A stretch of DNA of 64,000 bases from positions 28,189 to 92,188 of the forward strand of contig QGHH01000018.1 of assembly GCA_003640645.1 (NCBI GenBank), given 5' to 3'. Position 1 is the first letter of the stretch. Every line of letters starts with the position of its first letter. The stretch comes from Fredinandcohnia aciditolerans. GTDB lineage: Bacteria > Bacillota > Bacilli > Bacillales > Bacillaceae_L. The notes beneath the pieces are model-generated. The model ran no database searches. It saw nothing but the letters and a program-made list of their open reading frames with translations, and was not told the DNA's origin. A program made the position numbers and the translations under genes. Positions 51,362-59,970 of the stretch are shown here, one piece after another.

Positions 51362-52759
51362 TTACTTGCCTTCTTGCATTTTATCTGAATAACCGAACAT
51401 CCAAGTTAGTATGAATGCTACCGCTACTGCGATTACGTTCACGAGAATATAGAGCAAAATTTGTCCATTTAGATAAAGCAGTGTTCCAGGAATTACGGTG
51501 ATTGCCATCCCTGTTGCTTTTAGTCCAAAGATTGAGGCAAAGAAACCACCAACACCACCACCGATAATACCCATAATAAACGGTTTTCCATAACGAAGGT
51601 TAACCCCGAAAATAGCTGGTTCTGTTATTCCTAAAAATGCCGATAATGATGATGGTAGTGCTAAAGCTTTTAATTTTTTTGATTTTGTTTTTAATCCTAC
51701 AGCTAAAGCCGCTCCACCTTGTGCTGCAGTTGCACAAGTAACAATCGCGTTATATGGATTATTGCCGAAGTTTTCAAGTAGTTGTATTTCTAATAAGTTA
51801 AAGACGTGATGGACACCTGTAATAACGATGATTTGGTTTAAGGCTCCAATGACAATACCCGCTAATCCAAATGGCCACTCAAGTACCGCTACTGTTGCGT
51901 CTAAAATCAGGTTTTCAACTGTGTGGAATACCGGTCCAATTGCAAAGAGTGCTAAAGCAATCATGATTAGTAATGTTAAAAACGGCGTTACAATTAGATC
52001 CAATGCTTCTGGTACACGTTTCCGAATCCATTTTTCAAGCTTTGCACCAACAATACCTGTGATAAATGCTGGGATCACGGAACCTTGATAACCAACCACT
52101 GGGATAAATCCAAAGAATTTCAGTGGTTCAACGTCACCGCCTGCAACTCCCCATGCATTTGGCAATGATGGACTAACTAACATTAATCCTAGGATAAGTC
52201 CGATAGTTGGGTTTCCTCCAAACACGCGGAAGGTTGACCATGCTACTAGGGCCGGTAAGAAAATAAAGGCTGTATCCGTTAAAATTTGTGTGAATAAAAT
52301 GAAGTTTTCTGGGATACTAGCAGGAGTTAAGCCAAACCATGCAAGGATTTGTTCCTGCATCACTAAGCCTCGTACACCCATGAAAAGACCTGTTGCAACT
52401 AAAGCTGGAATGATTGGAACGAACACGTCACCGAATGCTCTGATAGCACGTTGAAAGGCATTTCCACTTTTCGCTGCCTCTTTTGATTGGTCGGCCTTCG
52501 TTGATGTTTCAATTCCAAGTTTCTCGACTTCTTCATAAATACGATTTACTGTTCCTGTACCAAGGATGACTTGGAATTGACCGGAGTTAAAGAATGCCCC
52601 CTTAACCTTATCTACATTCTCAATCTTTTCTTGGTTGATTTTTTCTTTATCTTGTACCATAATTCGTAATCTTGTCGCACAGTGTGCGGCAGAAAGGATA
52701 TTTTCTTTACCACCAACCGCTTCAATAATTTCTTCAGCAATTCGACGATTTTCTGACAT
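51362..52759 (-). CDS. scrA: Sucrose PTS permease, EIIBC
   Basis: Imports and phosphorylates sucrose. It has 465 residues: an N-terminal IIB domain with phosphorylation Cys27 in HCATRLR, then an IIC membrane domain with about ten helices (including GVHHVFNLLE and GITEPAIFGVNLRYGKP). There is no IIA domain, so it must borrow IIA from another PTS protein. The ATG at 52759 has a GAGGTG site 8 bases upstream. It is the first gene after the operator region controlled by ScrR. Confidence 0.94.
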   Translation of the reverse strand: MSENRRIAEEIIEAVGGKENILSAAHCATRLRIMVQDKEKINQEKIENVDKVKGAFFNSGQFQVILGTGTVNRIYEEVEKLGIETSTKADQSKEAAKSGNAFQRAIRAFGDVFVPIIPALVATGLFMGVRGLVMQEQILAWFGLTPASIPENFILFTQILTDTAFIFLPALVAWSTFRVFGGNPTIGLILGLMLVSPSLPNAWGVAGGDVEPLKFFGFIPVVGYQGSVIPAFITGIVGAKLEKWIRKRVPEALDLIVTPFLTLLIMIALALFAIGPVFHTVENLILDATVAVLEWPFGLAGIVIGALNQIIVITGVHHVFNLLEIQLLENFGNNPYNAIVTCATAAQGGAALAVGLKTKSKKLKALALPSSLSAFLGITEPAIFGVNLRYGKPFIMGIIGGGVGGFFASIFGLKATGMAITVIPGTLLYLNGQILLYILVNVIAVAVAFILTWMFGYSDKMQEGK

Positions 52760-52787
52760 TACTTTCACCTCTATTAAATAGTGTTTG

Positions 52788-52805
52788 TGTGTAATCGATT
52801 ACACA
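52788..52805. promoter_or_regulatory. ScrR operator O1
   Basis: TGTGTAATCGATTACACA is a perfect 18-bp palindrome 28 bp before the scrA start. It is repeated at 53047-53064 and, in shorter form, at 53008-53021. Confidence 0.85.
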
Positions 52806-52817
52806 TTCGTTAAAAAT

Positions 52818-53000
52818 CAAATACGCCCTTGACGTATTTGCGCCTAGATTTTTTAGGCCACACGATGTGGGTCACAAAGACGTTGCCACAGGAAGTGGCG
52901 TACTTAGTCTTTGATCTTAAGCTCAAAAAGTTTCCATTAGAAATCTGTGGCATCCGTCGGAGGCTTTAACATAATTCAGCAGTGTTTCTGCTGAATTATA
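52818..53000 (-). repeat. Structured element upstream of scrA, copy 1
   Basis: On the gene-proximal side a hairpin CAAATACG/CGTATTTG covers 52818-52840. A conserved 30-base core lies at 52941-52970 (minus strand GTTAAAGCCTCC, then GGATGCCACAGATTT). At the distal end the hairpin ATAATTCAGCA/TGCTGAATTAT lies at 52971-52999. The middle has nested stems CAAAGAC/GTCTTTG and GCCAC/GTGGC. The copy at 57783-57912 shares the core, both terminal hairpins and orientation relative to the start codon. Confidence 0.8.
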
Positions 53001-53007
53001 TTAATAG

Positions 53008-53021
53008 GTAATCGATTACAC
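53008..53021. promoter_or_regulatory. ScrR operator O2
   Basis: GTAATCGATTACAC, one side shortened relative to O1 and O3. It lies just upstream of a minus-strand TATAAT (52995-53000), the likely -10 of scrA, so repressor bound here would block the promoter. Confidence 0.75.
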
Positions 53022-53046
53022 ATCACTCAAAAAAATGAATGTTCTA

Positions 53047-53064
53047 TGTGTAATCGATTACACA
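53047..53064. promoter_or_regulatory. ScrR operator O3
   Basis: TGTGTAATCGATTACACA, identical to O1, 17 bp from the scrR stop. O1 and O3 are about 260 bp apart, a spacing compatible with looping. Confidence 0.85.
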
Positions 53065-53080
53065 TTCATTACAAAACCGA

Positions 53081-54067
53081 TTATATACTATCTCTAATTA
53101 TTAGTCTATAGTCGATTTGTTTTTTTTCTAAGGAAATCCCTTCCTGCAATATCTGTAATAATGTCTTGGCTGCTTCCGCTCCTGTATGCTCACTTAATAG
53201 ATCAACCGTAGTTAATTTAGGGGTGATATATTTTGATAAATCGGATGCACCCATACCTGTTAGAGCAATATCCTTTGGAACATGTAAACCTTGTTCTTTC
53301 AGGTATTCCATGGCGCCTATTGCTAAACGATCTGTAACCGCGACAATTGCAGTTGGTTTCTCAGAAGAAGTTTCAATGATCTCTTTTGCCATCATATAGC
53401 CTGACTCAATCGTGAACTCCCCTTTTTGAATCCACTGGTCTATAACCGGTAATTGGCTTTCCTCCAACGCCGCTAAGTATCCCGCTTTACGCTTGAATCC
53501 TACCTCATAATCTGACTCGTCTACACCGATAAAAGCAATTTTAGTATGGCCTTTATTGATTAGGAGATTGGTGATATCTTTTCCAGCACCGTAGTTATTG
53601 TTAATAACAGATGGTATCCCCTCGAATTCCTGTCCAGTCGCCACAAAAGGGATGCGAAGTTTTTCGATTTCCTTAAGTAGCGTCTCACTTCGGTTTGTGG
53701 CAAGAAGAATGATACCATCAACCTGTTTGCTTTTTAAAAGTTTTACATACTCAATTTCTTTTTTCGGATCAAGATTTGTATTGGTTAATAGTATTTGATA
53801 GCCGTGTTTGGCTAGTTCTTCACTGATTCCACTTACAATTCTACTAGCTGTCTCAGTGCTTAATTTTGGTAAAATGACTCCAATGACATTGGATTGCTTT
53901 GTCCGTAATGCCTTCGCATGCTCACTTGGTATATAACCAGTTTCATCAATGATTTTTAAAATCCGTTTGCGAACGTCATCACTCACATATCCTGAGTTGT
54001 TCAGCACACGCGAAACAGTTGCACTAGAGACATTAGCCAGCTTCGCAATTTCTTTCATCGTAATCAT
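53081..54067 (-). CDS. scrR: LacI-family sucrose operon repressor
   Basis: A 328-residue repressor with HTH MITMKEIAKLANVSSATVSR at the N-terminus and a sugar-binding domain (IGVILPKLS, GIILLATNRSE, TAIVAVTDR). The ATG at 54067 has a GGAGGAAAG site; the longer open frame is not supported. It lies directly upstream of three TGTGTAATCGATTACACA-type operators and the scrA-scrB genes, so it very likely represses them until a sucrose-derived effector binds. Confidence 0.93.
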   Translation of the reverse strand: MITMKEIAKLANVSSATVSRVLNNSGYVSDDVRKRILKIIDETGYIPSEHAKALRTKQSNVIGVILPKLSTETASRIVSGISEELAKHGYQILLTNTNLDPKKEIEYVKLLKSKQVDGIILLATNRSETLLKEIEKLRIPFVATGQEFEGIPSVINNNYGAGKDITNLLINKGHTKIAFIGVDESDYEVGFKRKAGYLAALEESQLPVIDQWIQKGEFTIESGYMMAKEIIETSSEKPTAIVAVTDRLAIGAMEYLKEQGLHVPKDIALTGMGASDLSKYITPKLTTVDLLSEHTGAEAAKTLLQILQEGISLEKKQIDYRLIIRDSI

Positions 54068-54207
54068 GTCACTTTCCTCCATTACATTCATCCTCTTTAT
54101 TTTACACAAAAGTTTCAGAGACTAAAGGAAATTTTACTCGATTTGGAGAATAATTGTTTTAACAGGATCCAAGAAGACACCTGAATCGATAAAAGGTCGT
54201 GAAGAAA

Positions 54208-55038
54208 ATGATTATGAAGCTCGATGCTGTTAACTTTAAAAATGTGAAGCCGCTCCTCACCGAAAAACATCCAGTTATGCATGGAGTGATTGATGGTAAT
54301 AATCTCGGTGAGATTTACGTAGATAATGAGAGCAATCCTAATACCGCCTTTATTTGGGCCAAAAATGAGATGTTCTATCTTTGCGGTAGGATTGATAATG
54401 AGAAGTTTAATTCAGAACTTGAAGAATATATTGCATTTGTTATCCGCCCTGATGCACTCCCAGAGGAGGATACTTTAAATCTCGAAATTTACCCAAACCA
54501 TGAATGGAATGGATCTGTTGAATCCATTTTTACGAGAGTTTCCCTTTTGAAGGGGGAGCGTGTACCGTTTGTTTTCCATAAAGAATGGTTTAATTCTAGT
54601 GATTCTAAAGGTGTGCCTGAAGGATATGAAGTACTACCAATTAGTAAGGAGCTAATTGAAAGAGATAAAGATCATATTGTTAAAAGTGAAATCATAAAAT
54701 TTTGGGGAGAACCCCTTGATTCATTTTTTCAAAAGGGCTTCGGCTATGCTGTTGTTCAAGGGTCAAACGTGATCGGAACATGTCTCTCTGTTTTTGTATC
54801 TGAAAATGAATACGAAATTGGAATTAATACATATGACACAAACCACCGGGGCAAAGGACTTGCTACCGCAATGGCCAGGGCATTTATCGAAGAATGTATA
54901 AGACGGGATGTAACCCCTCACTGGACAACGGAGTCGTTTCGCAAAGACTCGATTGCAATTGCAAAGAAACTAGGCTTTGAACAGCTAGAACATTACCCCG
55001 TTTATTACTTGCCGTTTGAGGAATTTATAATCAAATAA
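54208..55038 (+). CDS. GNAT-family acetyltransferase (GNAT_acetyltran type)
   Basis: About 276 residues, matching the long single-domain GNAT family found in Bacillus: an N-terminal alpha/beta part with HPVMHGVIDGNNLGEIYVD, and a C-terminal GNAT core with the acetyl-CoA loop HRGKGLATAMARAF near residues 215-228. The frame begins at GTG 54199, but ATG 54208 fits the AAAAGG site better. It is monocistronic. Substrate unknown. Confidence 0.82.
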   Translation: MIMKLDAVNFKNVKPLLTEKHPVMHGVIDGNNLGEIYVDNESNPNTAFIWAKNEMFYLCGRIDNEKFNSELEEYIAFVIRPDALPEEDTLNLEIYPNHEWNGSVESIFTRVSLLKGERVPFVFHKEWFNSSDSKGVPEGYEVLPISKELIERDKDHIVKSEIIKFWGEPLDSFFQKGFGYAVVQGSNVIGTCLSVFVSENEYEIGINTYDTNHRGKGLATAMARAFIEECIRRDVTPHWTTESFRKDSIAIAKKLGFEQLEHYPVYYLPFEEFIIK

Positions 55039-55066
55039 GGAGTTCACCAATTGGTGAACCCCTTAT
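55035..55066. terminator. Hairpin between convergent GNAT genes
   Basis: GTTCACC aatt GGTGAAC with AAGG/CCTT extension, spanning both stop codons. No long T-run, so termination strength is uncertain. Confidence 0.6.
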
Positions 55067-55548
55067 ATACTTTCTTCTATAGTAAACTCTTGAATCGAAC
55101 AGTTTCTTTCATCAAATCGTTCCTCAAAGTTTCCCGTCGTACATTTTGAAATGATATTTCTCCAAAACACCCGGGCACGCTCATTCTTTTCCGACTGTCG
55201 CACATGCCACCTTCCAGGAAACATTGAAAAGATTTCCTCCGCAACACGGGAGCCAATACCTTTGCCTTCATAACCTCTCATGATAAAAAATTCTTCTATC
55301 GAATTGGGTTCTTTCTCTGATTGACTTTGAAGTAACACAAATCCTGCAAGTAAACCATCCACTTTTACAAAATATGCATGATGATTACGCTCAGACCAAT
55401 AGACATCCAGATTAAATCTATCAAAACAGCCATTTTCTTTAATCGTTATACTACTCATATACTTCGTAAATTCATAGATATAAAATTGCATGAGATTATG
55501 TAAAACGTCTTCTTCCTCTTTTGAAACGGCTTGAATTTGTATCTCCAT
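55063..55548 (-). CDS. GNAT-family acetyltransferase
   Basis: A 161-residue single-domain GNAT with the acetyl-CoA loop RGYEGKGIGSRVAEEIF near residues 88-104. The start at 55548 (MEIQIQAVSK) lies 17 bp after the kynA stop with an AAAGGGG site rather far upstream. The longer frame would overlap kynA. Probably co-transcribed with kynA. Substrate unknown. Confidence 0.82.
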   Translation of the reverse strand: MEIQIQAVSKEEEDVLHNLMQFYIYEFTKYMSSITIKENGCFDRFNLDVYWSERNHHAYFVKVDGLLAGFVLLQSQSEKEPNSIEEFFIMRGYEGKGIGSRVAEEIFSMFPGRWHVRQSEKNERARVFWRNIISKCTTGNFEERFDERNCSIQEFTIEESI

Positions 55549-55565
55549 ATTTACATTAAGCCCCT

Positions 55566-56387
55566 TTATAATTTCGTCCGCATATTCCACAACTCTGGGA
55601 AAAAGCGATGGTTAATTACCTGCTTTAAGTATTCAACTCCCGCCGAGCCACCAGTCCCTCTCTTATATCCGATAATTCTTTCAACCGTAATCATGTGGTT
55701 ATAGCGCCATTTCTGCTGGTGAGATTCAATATCAACTAACTTCTCCGCGAGTTCGTAAAAATCCCAATACTTTTCTACATTTTGATAGACTTCTAACCAG
55801 GCCAGTTCAACACTATCATTTGCCTTATAATCCTCCGTCCAATCTCTTTTAAGGTATGATTCATCAATGTGAAAGCCTCTTTTTGAAAGAGCTAGGATAG
55901 CGGCATCATAGATACTTCTTTCTTGAAGCGCATTTTCAACCTGTTTGTAAATTTCAGGTTGATGCTTATATACCCCTAGCACATTGGGCTTCTTATGGCC
56001 AAGTGCAAACTCGATTAACCGATTTTGATAGGATTGGAAGCCTGATGACTTTCCAAGTTGCCCCCTAAATTCCATATACTCAGAAGGGGTTAATGTTGAA
56101 AGAACATCCCAGGATTGAATTAATTGCTGCTGTATTTTTGATACCCTTGATAGCATCTTAAAAGCCGGTTCGAGATCATTTTTTAAGATAGATGTTTTTG
56201 CAGCTTTAATTTCATGTAAAATAAGCTTCATCCAAAGCTCACTTGTTTGGTGGATAATAATAAAAAGCATTTCATCATGATGCTCGGAAAGGCGATGCTG
56301 GCTCGAGAGTAATGAATCTAGTTGAAGATACTCACCATATGTCATGTCCTTCGATAAATCATTATAAATGCCATCGTTTTTGCTCAT
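55566..56387 (-). CDS. kynA: Tryptophan 2,3-dioxygenase
   Basis: Haem enzyme opening the indole ring of L-tryptophan to N-formylkynurenine. It has 273 residues, the usual length for bacterial enzymes. Hallmarks are [35 protein letters not shown] with the substrate-site His, [23 protein letters not shown] and the proximal-His region near the C-terminus. The ATG at 56387 has a GAAGGGAGA site. No kynB or kynU is adjacent; only a GNAT gene follows, so the rest of the kynurenine pathway must be elsewhere or absent. Confidence 0.95.
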   Translation of the reverse strand: MSKNDGIYNDLSKDMTYGEYLQLDSLLSSQHRLSEHHDEMLFIIIHQTSELWMKLILHEIKAAKTSILKNDLEPAFKMLSRVSKIQQQLIQSWDVLSTLTPSEYMEFRGQLGKSSGFQSYQNRLIEFALGHKKPNVLGVYKHQPEIYKQVENALQERSIYDAAILALSKRGFHIDESYLKRDWTEDYKANDSVELAWLEVYQNVEKYWDFYELAEKLVDIESHQQKWRYNHMITVERIIGYKRGTGGSAGVEYLKQVINHRFFPELWNMRTKL

Positions 56388-56527
56388 AGACGTCTCCCTT
56401 CGATTTGAGGCTGGTGTTTGAGTGACCAAATATTATACACCCTTACTTTCTATGAATATGCCGAGATTCCTTTATATTTCATGAACTTTTTAATCGGGCC
56501 AAAGGCTCTAGCAATACACCTATCCAA

Positions 56528-56568
56528 AATAAAAAGCCTCCAGGAATATGACATTCCGGAAGCTTCAA
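56528..56568 (-). terminator. Terminator of the thrE-type operon
   Basis: Minus-strand GCTTCCGGAAT pairs with ATTCCTGGAGGC, followed by TTTTTA, right after the stop of the exporter gene. Confidence 0.85.
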
Positions 56569-57000
56569 CTAAACTCTCTTCTTTCTCCTAAAAATCAACT
56601 GGTTTAGTACCTCGGATAAGACAAGTCCGAAGGCAATCGCGCCTGAAATCATAAATGCCCTTGCTGCTAGTGGGAGTGCTGTTGAATAGTCATTTTCAAC
56701 AAAATTCCTCATTGCGTCGTATGAGATTCCACCAGGTACTAAGGGGATGATTCCAACGATGCTGTAGATAATCACTGGGTTTTTATAAACCTTTGCAAAG
56801 ATATGGCTGATGACTGCAACTAAAAAAGAGGCAGCAAGAGTCGCATATACAGCATCAATCCCTTGTAGAAATAAAAAGATATATAACATCCACCCAATCA
56901 TTCCGACAAACCCACATTTAATAAGCGACTTTTTCGGAACATTAAAGATGATTCCAAATGTACTTGAAGCAACTAAGCTTGTAATCAGATGGGAAAGCAT
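56569..57000 (-). CDS. ThrE-type exporter, C-terminal half subunit
   Basis: A 143-residue membrane protein with about four helices, of the ThrE_2 (DUF3815) family, corresponding to the C-terminal half of the threonine/serine exporter. VPLVPGGISYDAMRNFVENDYSTAL is the recognisable stretch. An AAAGGAG site precedes the ATG. It lies 17 bp after the DUF1212 partner; the two must combine to make a complete carrier. In E. coli the split pair (YjjP/YjjB) exports dicarboxylates, so the substrate is not certain. Confidence 0.9.
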   Translation of the reverse strand: MLSHLITSLVASSTFGIIFNVPKKSLIKCGFVGMIGWMLYIFLFLQGIDAVYATLAASFLVAVISHIFAKVYKNPVIIYSIVGIIPLVPGGISYDAMRNFVENDYSTALPLAARAFMISGAIAFGLVLSEVLNQLIFRRKKRV

Positions 57001-57017
57001 TTTAAACTCCTTTCAAC

Positions 57018-57761
57018 TTAGAAAATAGCGAGAACCACCGCTACTCCCGTTCCAATGGCAAAAGCAGTTAGAAATGCTTCTGCCCCCTTTGAAATCCCCG
57101 AAACAAGGTGTCCTGCAATTAAATCACGAACAGCATTTGTAATCAATAAACCAGGAACAAGTGGCATTACAGAACCGATAATAATTTTATCGAGCTCGGC
57201 TCCAAGTCCAGTTACAATAAAGAAATAGGCAATCATTCCAATTAAAAATGACGCCATAAATTCCGCAAAGAACTTTATTCGAACCAGCTGATGAAGGAAG
57301 AAAAAAAAGGCAAAGCCCACTCCTCCCGCGATACAAGCTGGTAAAAAATCGGTCCAACTCCCAAGGAACATAATCGTAAAGCAACCGCTAGCTATGGCTG
57401 CGGAAAGAATCTGAATCCAAATCGGGAAGGAAAGATTCTTTTTTGAAAGCTCCTCTAACTCCCGCTTTGCTTCTTGAAGCGTTAATTCCCCGCTGCTAAT
57501 TTTTCGCGAAATGTTATTTACTAGGGTTACTTTTTCTAAATCGGTAGACCTCTCATTTATTCGTACTATATTTGTAGGTTCTGTACCACTTGTCGAGAAC
57601 ATAATCCCCGTTGGTGTTACATAGCTTTGAGACGTTACGTTCCCAAAAGCGGCCGCCATACGATTCATTGTGTCCTCTACTCGATAGGTTTCTGCCCCAC
57701 TTTCGAGCATAATCTTTCCCGATAACAGGCAGATCTCGATAATTTCAATCTTCTTTTCCAT
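57018..57761 (-). CDS. ThrE-type exporter, N-terminal half subunit (DUF1212)
   Basis: A 247-residue protein with a cytoplasmic N-terminal domain (LLSGKIMLESGAETYRVEDTM, typical of DUF1212) and about five membrane helices from residue about 110, including SVMPLVPGLLITNAVRD. The ATG at 57761 has a GCGAGG site. It forms an operon with the C-terminal half gene. A structured repeat lies 22 bp before the start codon. Confidence 0.9.
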   Translation of the reverse strand: MEKKIEIIEICLLSGKIMLESGAETYRVEDTMNRMAAAFGNVTSQSYVTPTGIMFSTSGTEPTNIVRINERSTDLEKVTLVNNISRKISSGELTLQEAKRELEELSKKNLSFPIWIQILSAAIASGCFTIMFLGSWTDFLPACIAGGVGFAFFFFLHQLVRIKFFAEFMASFLIGMIAYFFIVTGLGAELDKIIIGSVMPLVPGLLITNAVRDLIAGHLVSGISKGAEAFLTAFAIGTGVAVVLAIF

Positions 57762-57782
57762 AAAACCTCGCTCCAATAAATT

Positions 57783-57912
57783 CAAATGCGCCTTGGCGTA
57801 TTTGCGCCCAGATTTATTCGAGCTCGCTCGAAAAACTTCTTTTAAAAATCTGTGGCATCCGCCGGAGGCTTTAACTTTATTCAGTGGGGTTTAACCCCCA
57901 CTGAATAAAGTT
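57783..57912 (-). repeat. Structured element upstream of the thrE-type operon, copy 2
   Basis: It has the same layout as the element at 52818-53000: hairpin CAAATGCG/CGTATTTG next to the gene (57783-57804), the 30-base core at 57846-57875 (28-29 of 30 identical by eye), and a long terminal hairpin at 57873-57912 built on AACTTTATTCAGTGGGG. The loop-side half of that stem differs from copy 1 on both arms, so pairing is kept. It lies immediately before the start codon in the same orientation as copy 1. Confidence 0.8.
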
Positions 57913-58032
57913 GATAATTTCAGATACAGTAAAGCTTATATGAAAGACAGCCTAATAATCAACTTAATCTTTGGTAAACATGAGAATAATGGAAATTATT
58001 CTGGTTTTATGATATATTCATCCATTATAGAC

Positions 58033-58179
58033 GATGTTCAAAAAGTCCGGTGAAAATGACACATCGAATTTCTTCGTTGGCTTGCTTTTGCGTTCCTCAC
58101 GTATTAAGTGCATACGTTCCGGTACTCAAAGCTTCACCGCCTCGAACTTCTTGGTCCTTTTCATCCTCCTTTTTGAACC
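58033..58179. repeat. Dispersed intergenic element, copy B
   Basis: The ends match the element at 3005-3286; the interior is shorter. It begins GATGTTCAAAAAG and ends CTTTTTGAACC, so its termini are partly inverted. It sits in the gap before glnS. The bases between 57913 and 58032 and from 58180 to the glnS start hold nothing else I can identify. Confidence 0.7.
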
Positions 58180-58272
58180 ACACTTAAAGTACCGTTCAAA
58201 AAGAAGCAATGCAATTAATAGTACCAAGACTTTTTGAGCGTCCAGTACAGGATAACGAAAGAGGTTATGGCC

Positions 58273-59931
58273 GTGGAAAATAATAATGTTTCAAATTTTA
58301 TTAGAAATATCATAATCGACGATTTAGAAACTGGAAAGCGTGACCACGTTGTCACTCGCTTCCCACCAGAACCAAATGGGTATTTACATATTGGACATGC
58401 TAAATCAATCATTCTAAATTTTGACCTTGCAGATGAATTTAAAGGTAAAACAAACCTACGATTTGACGATACAAACCCTTTAAAAGAGGACATTGAGTTT
58501 GTGAACTCGATTAAAGAAGATGTGAAATGGCTTGGTTATGATTGGGACGGTTTATTTTTTGCATCGAATTACTTTGAGGAAATGTACGACCGTGCTGTTT
58601 TACTCATTAAAAAGGGCCTTGCTTATGTCGACGATTTAAGCGCAGATGAAATCCGTGAATATCGTGGAACCCTAACAGAACCTGGAAAAGAAAGTCCATA
58701 TCGTGATCGTTCAATTGAAGAAAACATTGAGTTGTTCGAAAACATGCGTGCTGGTAAGTACGGAAATGGTGAAAAAGTTTTACGTGCAAAAATTGATATG
58801 AAATCACCGAACATCAATTTGCGTGACCCTGTCATTTACCGAATTTCACATACAACTCACCACAATACTGGTGATAAATGGTGCATTTATCCGTTGTATG
58901 CTTTTGCTCATCCTATTGAGGATGCAATTGAAGGTGTGACTCATTCTATATGTACGATTGAGTTCGAGGATCAACGTCCTTTTTATAATTGGGTTGTTGA
59001 GCAATGTGAAATGGAAAGTAAGCCACAACAAATTGAATTTGGCCGTATCAATCTAACAAATACTGTGATGAGTAAGCGTAAGCTAAAGCTACTTGTAGAC
59101 GAAGGCTTTGTGGATGGATGGGATGACCCACGCATGCCAACCATTTCAGGGCTTAGAAGAAAAGGGTATACACCTGAAGCCATCCGTACATTCTTGCGTG
59201 AGTTAGGGGTTGCGAAAAACAACGGAACCGTTGATACACAAATGCTTGAGCATTTCGTTCGTGAAGATTTAAAGCTTAAAGCACCACGTACAATGGGGGT
59301 TATTAATCCTCTTAAGGTGGTCATCACCAACTATCCAGAAGGACAAGTGGAAACGCTGGATGCAGAAATTAACCCTGAAAATCCAGAAATGGGTACAAGA
59401 CAAGTTCCGTTTTCTCGTGAAATTTACATCGAACAAGAGGATTTCATGGAAAATCCGCCGAAAAAGTACTTCCGTCTCTTCCCGGGTAATGAGGTTCGTC
59501 TAAAACACGCGTACTTCATTAAATGTGAAGAAGTCATTAAGGATGAGGAAGGAAATGTAGTGGAGCTTCGTTGCACGTATGACCCTGAAACAAAGAGTGG
59601 TACAGGCTTTACAGGTCGTAAGGTAAAAGGTACCATTCACTGGGTTGAAGCAACACAAGCGGTTCCTGCTGAATTCCGTTTGTATGAGCCACTTATTTTA
59701 GATGCTGAAGAAAAAGAGGAAGAAGAGGATAAAACATTCCTCGATTACGTCAATCCAAACTCTCTTGAGATATTAAATGGATTCGTAGAGCCGAACATGA
59801 AAGATGTGAAGCCGCATGACAAATTCCAATTCTTTAGACATGGTTACTTTAACGTGGATCCAACACACTCTACAACTAACAAACCGGTCTTTAACCGAAC
59901 TGTTTCATTGAAAAGTTCATTTAAATTATAA
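58273..59931 (+). CDS. glnS: Glutaminyl-tRNA synthetase
   Basis: Charges tRNA-Gln with glutamine directly. It has 552 residues from the GTG at 58273, matching the length of E. coli GlnRS. Class I signatures are [15 protein letters not shown] (HIGH at 39-42) and VMSKRKL, the KMSKS equivalent; the two C-terminal beta-barrel anticodon domains are complete. The GTG has AAAGAGG 8 bases upstream. The ATG at 58267 is too close to that site, and the frame opens at 58234. Most Bacilli lack GlnRS and use GatCAB amidation, so acquisition by transfer is likely in the history of this gene. Followed by a terminator. Confidence 0.94.
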   Translation: MENNNVSNFIRNIIIDDLETGKRDHVVTRFPPEPNGYLHIGHAKSIILNFDLADEFKGKTNLRFDDTNPLKEDIEFVNSIKEDVKWLGYDWDGLFFASNYFEEMYDRAVLLIKKGLAYVDDLSADEIREYRGTLTEPGKESPYRDRSIEENIELFENMRAGKYGNGEKVLRAKIDMKSPNINLRDPVIYRISHTTHHNTGDKWCIYPLYAFAHPIEDAIEGVTHSICTIEFEDQRPFYNWVVEQCEMESKPQQIEFGRINLTNTVMSKRKLKLLVDEGFVDGWDDPRMPTISGLRRKGYTPEAIRTFLRELGVAKNNGTVDTQMLEHFVREDLKLKAPRTMGVINPLKVVITNYPEGQVETLDAEINPENPEMGTRQVPFSREIYIEQEDFMENPPKKYFRLFPGNEVRLKHAYFIKCEEVIKDEEGNVVELRCTYDPETKSGTGFTGRKVKGTIHWVEATQAVPAEFRLYEPLILDAEEKEEEEDKTFLDYVNPNSLEILNGFVEPNMKDVKPHDKFQFFRHGYFNVDPTHSTTNKPVFNRTVSLKSSFKL

Positions 59932-59935
59932 GAAA

Positions 59936-59970
59936 AAGACTCGTGCCCATCAGCACGAGTCTTCTTTATT
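59936..59970. terminator. Terminator between glnS and SpoIID/LytB protein 2
   Basis: AAGACTCGTGC and GCACGAGTCTT form a strong stem with A- and T-rich flanks. Convergent genes on both sides, so probably bidirectional. Confidence 0.88.

Noticed and set aside
57913-58272. T-box leader before glnS
   Set aside because: No T-box sequence, specifier loop or terminator/antiterminator pair was seen; the region is mainly the dispersed element.
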